Shown here: in pieces, positions 23,231-34,644 of the stretch | Position numbering within the stretch: the first letter of the stretch is position 1 | How the letters are laid out: each line of letters starts with the position of its first letter | NCBI GenBank assembly: GCA_032690845.1 | Contig: CM064424.1 | Location: forward strand, 39,817,511 to 39,881,510 | Origin: Eleusine coracana subsp. coracana | Taxonomy: Eukaryota > Streptophyta > Magnoliopsida > Poales > Poaceae | Length of the DNA stretch: 64,000 nt | Reading direction: 5' to 3' | Program-made: the position numbers and the translations under genes | Notes under the pieces: generated by a model | Told to the model about the DNA's origin: nothing | The model's input: the letters and a program-made list of their open reading frames with translations, nothing else | The model's database searches: none

Positions 23231-25399
23231 TATGTACTAGAATGTGGGATTAGGTTTATTTGAGAATAGTGGTAATGCTGCACTACTATCCTGGGGTTCT
23301 TGTGACACTGATGCATGAAATAGTATATATACATTAAGTTAGTTAGTACTATTAGTTTTTTTTGGGACCTTTAAGTGATAATGTAGAACTATAGTATGTT
23401 AAGCTATTTGACCATAAGACAAAAAAAAAAACTCTCCGAAGTTAGTATGTACTTTTTCTTCTTTTTTGATTTTCTCGTCAGGCATAATAAGTTATGTGTT
23501 CAGATGCAAATTAATGATACATGGAGCGATTCAAGTTGAAATACACAATCTGTGTTTCGTCTCAGTTAATCAATTTATACTTTAGTGAATTATTCACACA
23601 AAAATGAAGTAGACAGATTAGCTCATACAAGTCACGAAGTGCACTGGGGTCTAAATTTTAATGGGGTCATATCAATTATTAAAATACTATATATAATTAT
23701 TATATATATATTAAATATAAAACTAATTGCAAAGTTGAATGTGTATCAACGTGACAAATTCATTAAGCTTAATTAAGTCATTATTAAGAGATGTTTACTG
23801 TAGCATCATATTATCTAATTATGACCTAATTAGTCTTAATAGATTTGTCTTATCCTTCAGAGGGAGGGTTATGGACTGGATTTTGTCAGTAATCTATATT
23901 TAAAATGAAGTGGATAGATTATTCAGGGACTTTAGTGAATTATTCACACAAAAATGAAGTAGACAGATTAGCTCATACAAGTCGTGAAGTGCACACAGAA
24001 ACGTGAATTGGCTAGATCACTCAATTGAGGACTACAGAATTGTTGGCGCAAGCTTAGGCATAGGAGCACTGATATCTCCTGACATGAAATTGGCAAAAGA
24101 AGTTCTACATCTTCTAAACTCAGTGTCTCTAGGGTGTGTTTGGTTGGGCTGTGACTGTGAAAAAAGCTGCTATGGGCTATAAAAAAAGCTGTTGTGAGAT
24201 ATGAGCTGTAAAAAAGCTGAAAGCCGTTTGGTGAAAGCGATTGTGAAAAACTGACTAGGAGCTGATAACTATAAAATAATGTATTTTTCATTTAAATTTA
24301 CATCTAAATTTTCTTAAATTAACATGCAATTTAAAAAGTTTATTTAAAGTTTTTTTAAATGGAATTTTTTTCAAAAAGTTTATAATTTTTTTAAAGTTCT
24401 TAGAAATTTATTTTTAAAAAAATTGAAAACATATTTAAAAAATAATTTAAAAAGTTTATTAAAAAAAAATACATCTCTACCTGGTTTCAGAAATAAACTA
24501 GCTAAAAACTGCTTTAGGCTCGTTAAATAGGTGGGTTCAGTTCGTTTAAGTCCCTGAGAAAACTTGTTTGATAGTTATTGCTAATGACATGAATTAATTG
24601 ATGTCTCAAAGAACTTTTACTGGTTGGAGAATGTTTGCTGATTATAGGAGCTCATATCGAATAATTCCACCAAGAAGGATCACTACCTTCTTGCTTTTAT
24701 TGATGAGATGTTAAAGAGACCAGTAAAGCATTTCTAACTTTTCTATATCGATGGGTACCTGGATTCTGTCTTGTGATGCGTTGTTAATCAATGGACTTCC
24801 TTGAATGATTCTGGATTGTGGTTAGGGAAGCCGATCGGCACTGTTGGGTGGTGTGTGTGATGAACTTGGCAAACCATTTAATTTAATTTAATACATATCG
24901 ATCTATGAATACATTTTTTCATAAATTAACTTATTTGCTAAATTTTCTATTGTTTCATCATTTGTAGAATGATTTTAGGAAATCCATATAACAAATAATG
25001 TTGAACTTTCTGCGTCGTGTCCTTTTTATACATGGACACGATTCTCCCTGACTCTCCATCTGTATAATAACTTGTAATAAAAAAAGGTATTAGTGGAAGA
25101 ATGACAGGTGCATTCTGAGAAGTGATCTGAGGAAAGATAATTACACAAGCAACGTCTCAGGCTGGTTGGGATTGGTTAATCTCACATCAGTAACACTACC
25201 ACTGGATCTCGGCTCCATATGTCATGTTTAGTGACACACCACAGATGACGGGCACCAGATATGATATATCTGCTCGATGAAATCCCTCATCCTTGTTCAT
25301 ATGAGATGAGACAACGATCCTGCATGTAGGTGGGCACGGCATCGCGATGATCCTATGGCAATCAGCAGTGAGGAAGCAGAGGGAGATACGGAGTAGCGG
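23231..25399. other. AT-rich intergenic DNA with one MITE-type end
   Basis: Apart from the direct repeat at 23580-23994, this stretch holds one terminus-like sequence at 24130, TAGGGTGTGTTTGGTTGGG, the same class as the ends of the element at 12044-12654. Short GCTGT/AAAAAGCTG repeats follow. I cannot find the partner end, so only part of that element remains. No coding similarity was seen. Confidence 0.5.
23580..23994 (+). repeat. 65-bp direct repeat, copies 350 bp apart
   Basis: CTTTAGTGAATTATTCACAC and the next 45 bases occur at 23580-23644 and 23930-23994. They differ only at two adjacent positions (AC versus GT at 23633-23634). The DNA between them is AT-rich and non-coding. Confidence 0.9.
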
Positions 25400-25404
25400 C
25401 CAGT

Positions 25405-25731
25405 TGTCACAACCTCAGTGGAGCAGAGGTCTAGCAAGGAAGCCGCTAGTGGGTCAAGAAGAGGAGCAAGGCCAAGGAAGCCCAATTATCAGTACCCTGC
25501 GTCGGACTGGGCCCAGTAAACCGAAGGCTTGCGCTGGCCATCTCTATAAGGCAGGAAGCGGTGTGAGTTGCGGGGGGGGGGGGGGGGGGGTAAAGATTAC
25601 TGTAATGAACTGGATTCTATCCTCCCTTATATGTATCCGAACCCAAACCCTAATGTTGTTCTTCTGATCCCGATCCCTCTCCTACTTCCCAAATCTTCCT
25701 CTACCCTCATGTCTATAGTGGGATCATAACA
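25405..25731 (+). repeat. 5' LTR of the gypsy element
   Basis: The LTR begins TGTCACAACCTCAGTGG and ends GGGATCATAACA. It aligns end to end with 50057-50367. It contains TCTCTATAAGGCAGG, a possible TATA region, at about 25540. It carries a run of 19 G (25572-25590) where the 3' LTR has only four. Confidence 0.95.
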
Positions 25732-25734
25732 ATC

Positions 25735-25748
25735 TAGTATTAGAGCCA
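25735..25748 (+). promoter_or_regulatory. Primer-binding site, gypsy element (decayed)
   Basis: TAGTATTAGAGCCA lies three bases after the 5' LTR. It matches the plant initiator-Met tRNA complement TGGTATCAGAGCCA except for two transitions. Confidence 0.8.
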
Positions 25749-25750
25749 TA

Positions 25751-26185
25751 GCCATCCTGGAGTTGCCGGATTATTTGAAGAAGCCGGTGTACCAGACCAA
25801 GCAGCATAAGAAGAACAAAGAGATGGAGAAGACCTTGGCCGACCTGGCGGCAATGGTCGCGGAGCTGACCGCGTCAACCACGGCGCTGAAGGCCTCCATG
25901 GAGGAGATCAAGCCTTCAGTGGTGCAGTTGTCAGGGTGAAAGTCAGAGGCTGAAGCTTCCCTGGCGACCGTGACCAAGGACATGGGCGAGCTTTGACAGC
26001 AGATCGCCCATATCTCAACGAATCCGATCCTCAAGGTGCAGCCCCATGAGCTGCCCGGGCTGATGTCGACGCCCCCAAATCTGGGTGCCTCGGTGCCACC
26101 ACTTCCGTCGTCGGCTCTCTTGGCAGGAGCGAAGAAGGTGTGCGACCCAAGCGTGAGCTCAAGCGCGCTGGATGCCGCACCCAGT
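25751..26185 (+). pseudogene. gypsy gag, 5' part, interrupted by the copia insertion
   Basis: The frame starting about 25751 (AILELPDYLKKPVYQTKQ) is a helical, Ala/Lys/Glu-rich gag N-terminus. It has two in-frame TGA stops, at 25937-25939 and 25994-25996. It runs to 26185, where the copia LTR begins. The gag continues at 45655 after the 19.5-kb insert. The nucleic-acid-binding part lies in the second half. Confidence 0.75.
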
Positions 26186-27689
26186 TGTAGGATCTAGGAT
26201 ACCAACTAGAGGGGGGTAAATAGGCAGTTTTTGACAATTTATAACCTGCACAATGACAACGAAATAATATACGAAACAAAGGTAGGAAATAAAGAAACTA
26301 CACCTATGTTGAAAGCTAAAGGTTTGCAACCCTAGGTGACATGCATTATCATAATCTCTAATAATGTAAACAACATGAATAAAAAGAGAGAAGAGAGACA
26401 CAATTTAATCCCGTGGTCTCAGTGACTTACCGTTCACCCCTAATCCACGTTGAGGTGGATTCAAGCCTTTGATTCACTTCTCTATCAAGAGTTCACTTCT
26501 TCAACAAGAAGGGCTCACACAAGAGAAACTTGATCTTAAGCTGAATCAATCCCTTGAACCTCTCTAAACCTCAATTTTACTAGAGTTACCCTTTACCGCT
26601 CCGGTGAGGTGAGTACAATACCTCTTACACAAACTCTGGGCCTCCTTCACAATCTTCTTGAAGGGATCACGGATTCCACTCCACCAAGCCGACTAGGAGG
26701 CGGCAACCTCCAAGAGTAACAAGCCAATGTCGCTCGCTTGATGATCACCTAGTGCCACAATGCTAAAATTCTCTCAAGATTATGCACTAGAATCTCACAC
26801 ACTTGCAATGGATCAATGAAAGCTTTTGTGAGAAAGGAGAGGGCTCAAATAGCTCAACAATATAGCTCAGAGTGTCAAGAGAGTTCAAATACACGAGAGG
26901 GGTGAGTATTTATAGCCAAGGCATAAAAAACTAGCCATTGGGGAACTCTGCACATCTGGCGGTCAGACCACAAGCAACTGGCGGTCAGACCGCCACAGGA
27001 TCAACGACTACTTTGACCGACATTCAAACCGGTCAACAGTGCTGTCGGTCAGACCGAGAACCACTGGCGGTCAGACCGTCGATGACATGCCGAGTCCCAG
27101 AACCTTCTGGACGAGCATGGTCAGACCGTTCAGAGCCCGTGGTCGAACCGTCAGCTCATGGCGGTCAGACCGGTAACCCCACGCGATAAGACCGCCTGGG
27201 GGATTGGGTCCTCGGACCTCTCTGGGCCTGCACGATCAGACCGCCGCCTAATGACGGTCAGACCGCCAGACCTCCTTCGGCATAAATATTCAGGAATAAT
27301 TTTCAGGGAATTTTTGGGTGAAGAACACCATAGGATAAGCAAGGGAAATTTGGTGTGACTTGCATAGGATTTTAAAAGGATATTTGAAGGTGTAATTTGA
27401 CAAGAGCTTGGATAAATGAGATCTCACAAAGTGGCAACTAAATATTCATCAAGTACTCAAGCATCAACCCCTCTTAATAGTTCAGCAACTATTCTAGCAA
27501 TCCGGTCACTTTCTCCTCTAAGTACCTTATGACCGGTAAAATAGAAAAACTAATTTTATAACTTTGCCTTGTGCCACCTTCTTCATCTTCATTGAAATAT
27601 GAATTTATGAATTGATCATTATTGGAATATAATGAGCCGCAAGTCTTCATTAATTACCAAAACCCTTAAACTAGAGCCTAGATACTTCA
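26186..27689 (-). repeat. Left (3') LTR of the copia element
   Basis: The 1,504-bp LTR reads TGTAGGATCTAGGATAC at its left and GATACTTCA at its right on the plus strand, so TGAAG...CTACA in element orientation. It matches 44150-45654. In one stretch of about 170 bp compared by eye I counted 8 differences. Confidence 0.95.
26958..27275. repeat. Cluster of CGGTC(A)GACCG palindromes in the copia LTR
   Basis: Around nine or ten copies of GGCGGTCAGACCG or close variants are spaced over about 320 bp. The core CGGTCNGACCG is an inverted repeat. The right-hand LTR holds the same cluster at about 44920-45235. The function is unknown. Confidence 0.85.
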
Positions 27690-27703
27690 ATCTCCCCCTT
27701 TTT
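27690..27703 (-). promoter_or_regulatory. Polypurine tract of the copia element
   Basis: In element orientation the sequence reads AAAAAGGGGGAGAT directly before the 3' LTR, as expected for the plus-strand primer. A 20-bp perfect tandem repeat (TACAATGAAGTGAAGCATGA twice, 27719-27758) lies just inside it. Confidence 0.85.
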
Positions 27704-28189
27704 GGTAATTGATGACAATACAATGAAGTGAAGCATGATACAATGAAGTGAAGCATGATTGTGCCACACAAAGTCTGCTCCCCCTGAATATTAGCATAAT
27801 CATGATGGACTCAAGATAAACTCAAACCAAATCACCAAGTATCCGAATACAAACCAAGGTTCAAATAAAAGCAAGCGACATAGTTTAACACAACCATAAG
27901 AAAAATACAAATGAGAAGAAACAAAAGAAAGATAGCCATGAATTTGAGATCAAGCTCCAATCCTTCCATCCATCTTGTCTCAAGACACTTGATTTTCATC
28001 TTGATTTTCATCTTCTCATTTTCTCCTCAATCACTTCAGTTATTTTACTCCCCTTTTGGCATCAAGTTGCCAAAAAGATCACTCGTCCGCTGGTGGAGGT
28101 GGCGGAGGATAGTAGGGATAAGGCATATACCCCGGTGGAGGAGGAGGACGAGGGAACATGTGATACATATGGTCACTGAAATCCTGAAA

Positions 28190-29416
28190 CTACTGCTGCA
28201 AGCCCTGGTAGTTCTGCTGTAGAGTGGTGTAGTTAGTGTTCATGGCACCAAACTGAGTAGTGAGGGCATTGATATCATTGCGCATTTGACCCATATTCTC
28301 ATTCATAGTAGCAAACTGTTGCATCAGTGGACCATGATACTTCTGAGCATAGGAAGTGTGAAAGGCATCCATACCAGCTTGTATGCCTTGCTGAACTACA
28401 GTCTGAATCTGAGGAAGATAGGCCTGAAAATCCTGAGCAGGTGGTGGAGGAGGTGCCGGAGCCCATGGTTGCCACTGAGGATCATCATCTTCATGTGCCG
28501 GTTCATGTGCACCATGATCTTTTTGAGCCAGAGCTGCATGAGGTGGTTGAGTGAGCACATGCTTAGTGGCATAAAAGGGCTTATAGCTTGGATGCGGAGT
28601 CCTACAATCATGCACCATGAACTTGGTCTGGCGAAGGATAAGAGACATGATGTAGGGGGCATAATAGAGATTTAGCTGGATGCTGGCTGAACCTTGCTCA
28701 ATGTACTTAAGCATAAAGTAGACAACATCAATCCGACGCCCGCCCATGATGTGATGAAGGAAGTTCCAAAATTTATCCTGAATGACCTCAGGGTTCCCAC
28801 TTTTGGGAAATATAGTGACCCTCACAATCTTATTCACAACAACAGGCATAGGCTTGAGACCATTGACATGACCAAGAATTCCTTGATTTGGATAGTAGTG
28901 AGCAATCCACTCATTTTCAGGAAGGTTGTCCTCATCCCAAATATTGATACCAACATTGAGGCCGGTTCTATCAATCTTGATGGCCATTGCAAAGTCAGTG
29001 AACGTAGCACTACAATGGTGAGTGCCAGTCATCCAAGTGAGCTTATTTTCATCCCAATCAATTTCTATGGTAGCATAGAACTGGCGAATGATGGTGTCAT
29101 TCCATGCACACTTGAGTTCCACAAAGTCATAAAGGCCCACATTTTTAAACAGAGGGATCAAGGGCTTGACGGAGTCAAATTGATCAATGTAGGCCCAATC
29201 AATCCATTTATGAGGGAAAATGCCCTTGTCCACGAGATGTCCAAGAAAAGCATCAAGTTGTACCTTGGTGTGAAATTGAGGAATTGGAGAGGAGACATCG
29301 AGGTCATAGGCATAGTTGCGCCGAGCTCTCACATACTCATCAGCTTTCCATCTTTTCTTGAGGATGTTCCAGTGGGAAGGATCAAACTCTTCATCGACAT
29401 CACTGACATCTTCCAT
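28190..29416 (-). CDS. Extra 3' ORF of the copia element, plant-transposon-protein-like (408 aa)
   Basis: An intact 408-residue frame sits between RNase H and the 3' LTR, where SIRE-type copia elements carry an additional ORF. The N-terminus is acidic (MEDVSDVDEEFD). The middle, about residues 20-270, contains LYDFVELKCAWNDTIIRQFY and resembles the 'putative plant transposon protein' domain seen in other plant retroelements. A Pro-rich block follows (APAPPPPPAQ), then a Gln-rich likely coiled coil to the end. I see no signal peptide or membrane segment, so it does not look like an envelope protein. The frame is open upstream of the Met back to a TAG, beyond which it reads KLKKKRR and acidic residues, so a longer ancestral protein is possible. 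It is the only long intact frame in the element. The domain match is tentative. Confidence 0.6.
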   Translation of the reverse strand: MEDVSDVDEEFDPSHWNILKKRWKADEYVRARRNYAYDLDVSSPIPQFHTKVQLDAFLGHLVDKGIFPHKWIDWAYIDQFDSVKPLIPLFKNVGLYDFVELKCAWNDTIIRQFYATIEIDWDENKLTWMTGTHHCSATFTDFAMAIKIDRTGLNVGINIWDEDNLPENEWIAHYYPNQGILGHVNGLKPMPVVVNKIVRVTIFPKSGNPEVIQDKFWNFLHHIMGGRRIDVVYFMLKYIEQGSASIQLNLYYAPYIMSLILRQTKFMVHDCRTPHPSYKPFYATKHVLTQPPHAALAQKDHGAHEPAHEDDDPQWQPWAPAPPPPPAQDFQAYLPQIQTVVQQGIQAGMDAFHTSYAQKYHGPLMQQFATMNENMGQMRNDINALTTQFGAMNTNYTTLQQNYQGLQQ

Positions 29417-29688
29417 ATCAATAGTATTAGAACCCCCAACAACTGATAACTCAACTTCTGTAGTATCGAGCTACTCATAATCAGAGTCACGGTCATAGTC
29501 CGAATCGGCATTACCAACACGACGCTTCTTCTTGAGCTTTTGGATTATCAACTTTGTGGCAGCGTCTTTGGCAGCACGGGAAAAACTGTACAAATATATC
29601 AATGATAAGAACAGAGATCACAATAATAGCAAACCCAAATAACATCCAATGTGCAAGATGCCAAAGAATTCTGGCCTGGTCGACCCTG

Positions 29689-30430
29689 GCGGTCAGACCG
29701 AGGACCATAGGCGGTCAGACCACCAACACTCAGACGCTCCTTTTCATTTGGCACAGATTCCACCCATAATGTAACATCACAAATTCATGAGCATCTCAAC
29801 CAAAGATAATATTGTGATTGGGCATGATCACCAATATATGAAGAATATTTTTATACTCAAATCCTAGAGAAAAGAACCCAAATATTCAATTTGCCTTATG
29901 AAATTTGTAACAATGCATTGAGATGTGGGCATGAGAATCTTCCAATAATCATATGGAACTCAATATCAATCAACGTTAGCAAGCAACTATATCTCATCTT
30001 CAAACCCTAGGAGAGTGAACCACAAAACCCATGGAGGAAAAGGAAGGGAGCGGCACACTACCGAGAGGACATGATGGAGGAGCCTTCGGTGAGACTGGGA
30101 GCGGCCTTCGGTTGGACCGGGAGAAAGGGGCACCCTCCCTTCAATGGAGGTCACTTTCAAAGGGGGGAGAGAGAGGAGGAGATGCGTTTTGGTCATGGTT
30201 GGAGAGTTGTGGCCGAAGGGGTATGGAGGAGGAAGATGTCAAAGAAGAAAAGGAATTGGATCTCACAGAGTCGGGTCTGGCGGTCGGACCGCGGTCAATG
30301 GGCGGTCTGACCGCTATGTGCTTGCGGTCGGACCACGAACCCCTGGCAGTCGGACCGTAGAAGTCCAGAAACATTTTGATGGAGACCCTCCGTGGCGGTC
30401 TGACCGTAGTCCGTTGCCGGTCTGACCGTG
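29689..30430. repeat. Internal copies of the CGGTC(N)GACCG palindrome
   Basis: Copies of GGCGGTCAGACC, GCGGTCGGACC and GGCGGTCTGACCG occur at about 29689-29728 and 30279-30430, between the extra ORF and RNase H. They are of the same type as the cluster in the LTRs. Confidence 0.8.
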
Positions 30431-31099
30431 AGCTATATTTCGACAGATTTAGCTCTGAAATTTTCTGAAAAATTGCAGTGTACTTCCAATTTGCTTTGAA
30501 CAGTTCCAAACTGTTAATTCTTGACTCATTCCTTTTATTGCTGAGCATTGAATATAGTAACACAAGTGGTCCAAAAGAAGAATTCTCTTGGTTTGTCTCT
30601 TGATCTCATTCTTCATGAAAATCGAAGGTCACTTAGAGAAATTCAACTAAGAGACAAACAAAATAAATGGAGAGGATAAGAATCATGAAAATATATGAGC
30701 CGAAATACACATTGGATCATTGCATATGAAGATGCAAGAATCTATGTGCGTAGCTCACTAAATGCCACAAGTAAGTTTTGAGAGAGAAGAAGATTTCAAG
30801 CCATTTTCATTTCAAGCCATTTTTAGAAACCAGAGAGGATTTTATGGAGATAGACCACCTCAAAATTCAGATTAGTTTTTTTTATTATTTTAAACTTCTT
30901 TCAAATGGTTTTTGCAAATATTTGAGATTTTCATAAAATTTTTGAAGAACATTATGGCATCAATTTTGATTTATTCACTTAGGAGAGGAACCACTATATA
31001 TGAGATGATATAGGACTCCCCCTAAATGTGATATCCAAAGGAAACAAAAGGCAAATCAAGACAAATTAAGGGCAAATGAAAAACGACCAAATGAGTCCG

Positions 31100-32520
31100 T
31101 CAAGCAACATTTGAGAGATCAATAACATTTAGCTCACTCCTCAACTTGCAAAACCGAGTCTCATCAAGAGGTTTAGTGAAGATATCAACCAATTGATCTT
31201 CCATCTTCACACTTTCCATCACAATGTCTCCTTTGCTCACATGATCCCTTATAAAATGATGGCGGATGTCAATATGCTTGGTTCTCTTATGTTGAACAGG
31301 GTTAGTAGCTATCTTTATAGCACTTTCATTATCGCATAAGAGAGGGATGCAATCAAATTTTACTCCATAATCTAACAATATTTCCTTCATCCATAATAGT
31401 TGTACACAACAACTACCGGCTGAAACATATTCAGCTTCGATGGTAGAGAGAGCAACCGAATTTTGCTTCTTTGATGACCATGAAACCAATGATATTCCAA
31501 GCAATTGACATGTGTCGGAGGTGCTTTTTCTATCAATTTTGTACCCGGCATAATCTGAATCAGAAAATCCAATGAGAACAAATTGAGCACCTTTTGGATA
31601 CCATAGGCCTAAATTTGGTGTTTGTTTCAAATATCTCAAAATCCTTTTGACAGCCATCATATGACATTCTTTTGGTGATGCTTGAAATCTTGCACACATA
31701 CAAACACTAAGCATTATTTCGGGCCTAGATGTGGTGAGATAAAGAAGACTTCCAATCATAGAACGAAATAGCTTTAGATCAACCGGTTTTCCTCCTTCAT
31801 CAAGATCAAGATGCACATTTGTTGCCATAGGTGTCTTGATAGGCTTAGAGTTTTCCATACCAAATCTTTTGAGAAGATCATTCACATACTTGTTTGACAA
31901 ATAAATGTCCCATCTTTTGTTTGTTTCACTTGAAGACCAAGAAAGAAACTTAATTCACCAATCATGGACATTTCAAATTCTTTGGACATCATGTTTCCAA
32001 ATTGCTCACAAAAATCTTGGTTGGTTGAGCCAAATATGATATCATCAACATAGATTTGACAAATGAAAAGATCAACTCCAATTTTCTTGGTAAATAAGGT
32101 GGTGTCCACCTTTCCAATCTCGAATCCTCTAGAGACAAGAGAATCTCTCAATCTTTCATACCACGCACGTGGTGCTTGTTTGAGACCATATAGTGCCTTG
32201 GAGAGCTTATACACATGATTTGGCTTCTTTGGATCTTCAAAACCGGGAGGTTGCTCAACAAATACCAACTCATTTATTTTTCCATTCAAGAATGCACTTT
32301 TCACATCCATTTGATATAACTTGATGTTGTGAGAAGTGGCATATGCAAGTAGAATTCTAATAGCTTCAAGTCTTGCAACGGGAGCAAAGGTTTCATCAAA
32401 ATCTATTCCTTCAACTTGAGTGTAACCTTGTGCTACTAGTCTAGCTTTATTTCTCACTACTATTCCATTTTCATCTTGCTTATTCTAGAACACCTACTTT
32501 GTTCCAATAATGTTATGATC
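31100..32520 (-). pseudogene. copia reverse transcriptase and RNase H, frameshifted
   Basis: The RT block (32457-31882) has KARLVAQGYTQ, DFDETFAPVAR, YQMDVKSAFLNG, YGLKQAPRAWY and the catalytic YVDD. A frame change near 31890 leads into the connection and RNase H block (31900-31100) with SDSDYAG, ALSTIEAEYVS, CDNESAI and the C-terminal HIDIRHH. Two TAG codons lie just before 32457. At least one sits at an expected Trp (GTK-stop-VF), as produced by G-to-A change. The enzymes copied element RNA into DNA. Confidence 0.92.
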
Positions 32521-32682
32521 ATGTGGTCTCTTTACCAATTCCCATACATCATTACGGGCAAAGTTGTTTAGCTCTTCATGCATAGCATTTACCCAATCCA
32601 GATCTTTTAGAGCTTTATCAATCTTAGTTGGTTCTCCATTTGAGACAAAAGAATAATATTCACAAAATGAAGCAAGTCTTGA

Positions 32683-34293
32683 TCATGTTTGAACACCTTT
32701 ATTGATATCACCAACAATTTGATCAACCGGGTGGTCTTTTGCAATAGAATTATGAACTTTATGTTGAGCAGCTATGTCTTGAGAGTTAGTTGATGAAGAG
32801 ACATTTTCAGGTTGTACATTTGTGTCTTCGTTTTCATCCTTGTCACTAGATTGAGAATTGTCATTTGTGGTAGACTGAGAAGATGGCACTTGAAATATTG
32901 ATATTCCAAAGTCATCATCTTCATCTTTAGGCTTAGTATCAGCAATGGTCATATTCTTCATAGCTTTTCTCAATCCTTCGTCTCCCACATCATCTAGATT
33001 TTCTTGTTCTTGTTGAGAGCCATTTGTTTCATCAAACTCAACATCACTAGTCTCTTCCACAATTCCAGAATTTTTGTTGAACACCCGGTAAGCTTTGCTA
33101 TTTGAGGAATATCCAAGTAAGAATCCTTCATCACATTTACTTTGGAACTTTGACAATCTTGAGCCTTTTCTCAACATATAGCATTTGCAACCAAAAACAC
33201 GAAAATATGATATATTTGGATTTCTTACAATCAGCAACTCATATGGAGTCTTTTTCAACAACTGATGACAATATAATCTATTTGAGGCATGACAAGCGGT
33301 ATTAATAGCTTCAGTCCAGAAACTATCTGAAACATTGTATTCTGAAAGCATTGATCTTGTCATATCAATTAGTGTTCTATTTTTCCTCTCAACAACACCA
33401 TTTTGTTGAAAATTCATGCTTGATTCCCTTTTCTTCACAATATTCATCAACTTTGTAATTCTTGAATTGGTACCATTGTCACTTCTAATTTTCTTGATGT
33501 TGAACTCGAATTCATTTTTAGCCCTTTTTGCAAAGTTCTTGAATATGTTGAATACATTTGATTTGTCATGTAGAAAGAATACCCATGTGTATCTTGAGAA
33601 ATCATCTACAATGACGAGACAATAGCTATTTCCACCAATACTTCTATAGGTGGTTGGTCCAAATAAATCCATATGCAGTAACTCCAATGGTCTAGTAGTG
33701 GACATAACACTTTTTGATAGATGTGAGCTTTCAACTTGTTTTTCGGATTGACAAGCACTACATAATTTATCTTTCTCAAATATTACATCTTGTAACCCAA
33801 TTACTAGATCATGTTTCATAAGGCAATTCAATTGTTTCATTCCAACATGACCAAGTCTCCTATGCCACAACTATCCTTTTGATGCTTTGGTGAATAAACA
33901 AGTGCTCAAGTTGACATCTTTTGATGAGAAATCCACAAGATAAAGATTTCCATACCAAAATCTTTTGAAAATCAACTCATTATTCTTGATGCTTGTAATG
34001 ATGACATCTTTTGGAGAGAAGATACATGTAAGTCCAAGGTCACACAATTGAGCCACCGATAACAAATTAAAACTTAGTGATTCAACTAGCAAGACATTTG
34101 AGATAGATAGATCATTAGAGATAGCAATTTTTCCCAATCCTTTCACTTTGCCTTTGCTATTATCTCCAAAAGTAATCTTGTCATATTCTGAACCTTCATC
34201 ATTCATTGAGGTGAACATTCTTCCATTTCCGGTCATGTGTTGGGAACAACCGCTATCAAGCACCCAATGATGTCCACCGGATTTATAGTTCAC
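32683..34293 (-). pseudogene. copia protease and integrase, with stop
   Basis: The protease begins near 34293 with WVLDSGCSQHMTG (active-site DSG). The zinc-binding N-terminus of integrase starts WHRRLGHVGMKQL and has the CSAC pair. The integrase core shows MDLFGP, SDNG and GVVERKN. The spacing between the second Asp and the Glu is short and altered, suggesting a small deletion. A TAG at about 33871-33873 separates protease from integrase, where a Trp or similar would be expected before LWHRR. The C-terminal part is acidic and Gln/Asn-rich. Confidence 0.9.
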
Positions 34294-34644
34294 CTACAAA
34301 ACAAAAATAGTTTCTTTTAGGTACCCAAATTTGATTGGGTCCTTGGAGGTTAGTAACCAAGGTTTTTGGCACCCAAATACTTCTCTTCTTTGTACCAACA
34401 TTTGACAAATCAGTTTTTGGGTTTCTAACATGCATCTTATTTTTGCTAACAAACTTGGCATAAACAGCACCATTAGAGGATCTAGTGAGAACATAAGAAG
34501 CATCCGTATCTCTAAACATGACATTCTTATTTCCGGTATAATTCTTTTCAAGATGTCCGGTATTCTTGCATTTAGAGCAATACAAACCATTCTCCTTTAT
34601 AAATACACTTTTCTTCTCAACAAAAGCACTTCTATTTTTCTTAG
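34283..34644 (-). pseudogene. Distal part of copia gag, cut off by the Helitron
   Basis: This part contains a degenerate second knuckle, CSKCKNTGHLEKN. It ends at a TAA near 34285, one frame off from the protease. On its right it runs into the Helitron at 34645. Removing 34645-42453 joins its frame exactly with the main gag at 42454. Confidence 0.8.

Noticed and set aside
24130..24540. Complete MITE starting TAGGGTGTGTTTGGTT
   Set aside because: Only one terminus is present. No inverted partner was found downstream, so it is listed only as an end remnant.
26958..27275. CRISPR-like array of short repeats
   Set aside because: The repeats are palindromic, unevenly spaced and inside an LTR of a plant copia element. 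There are no cas genes, and the organism is a eukaryote.
28694..29446. Plus-strand frame of 250 codons
   Set aside because: It lies opposite the 408-codon 3' ORF of the copia element, which has better composition and position.
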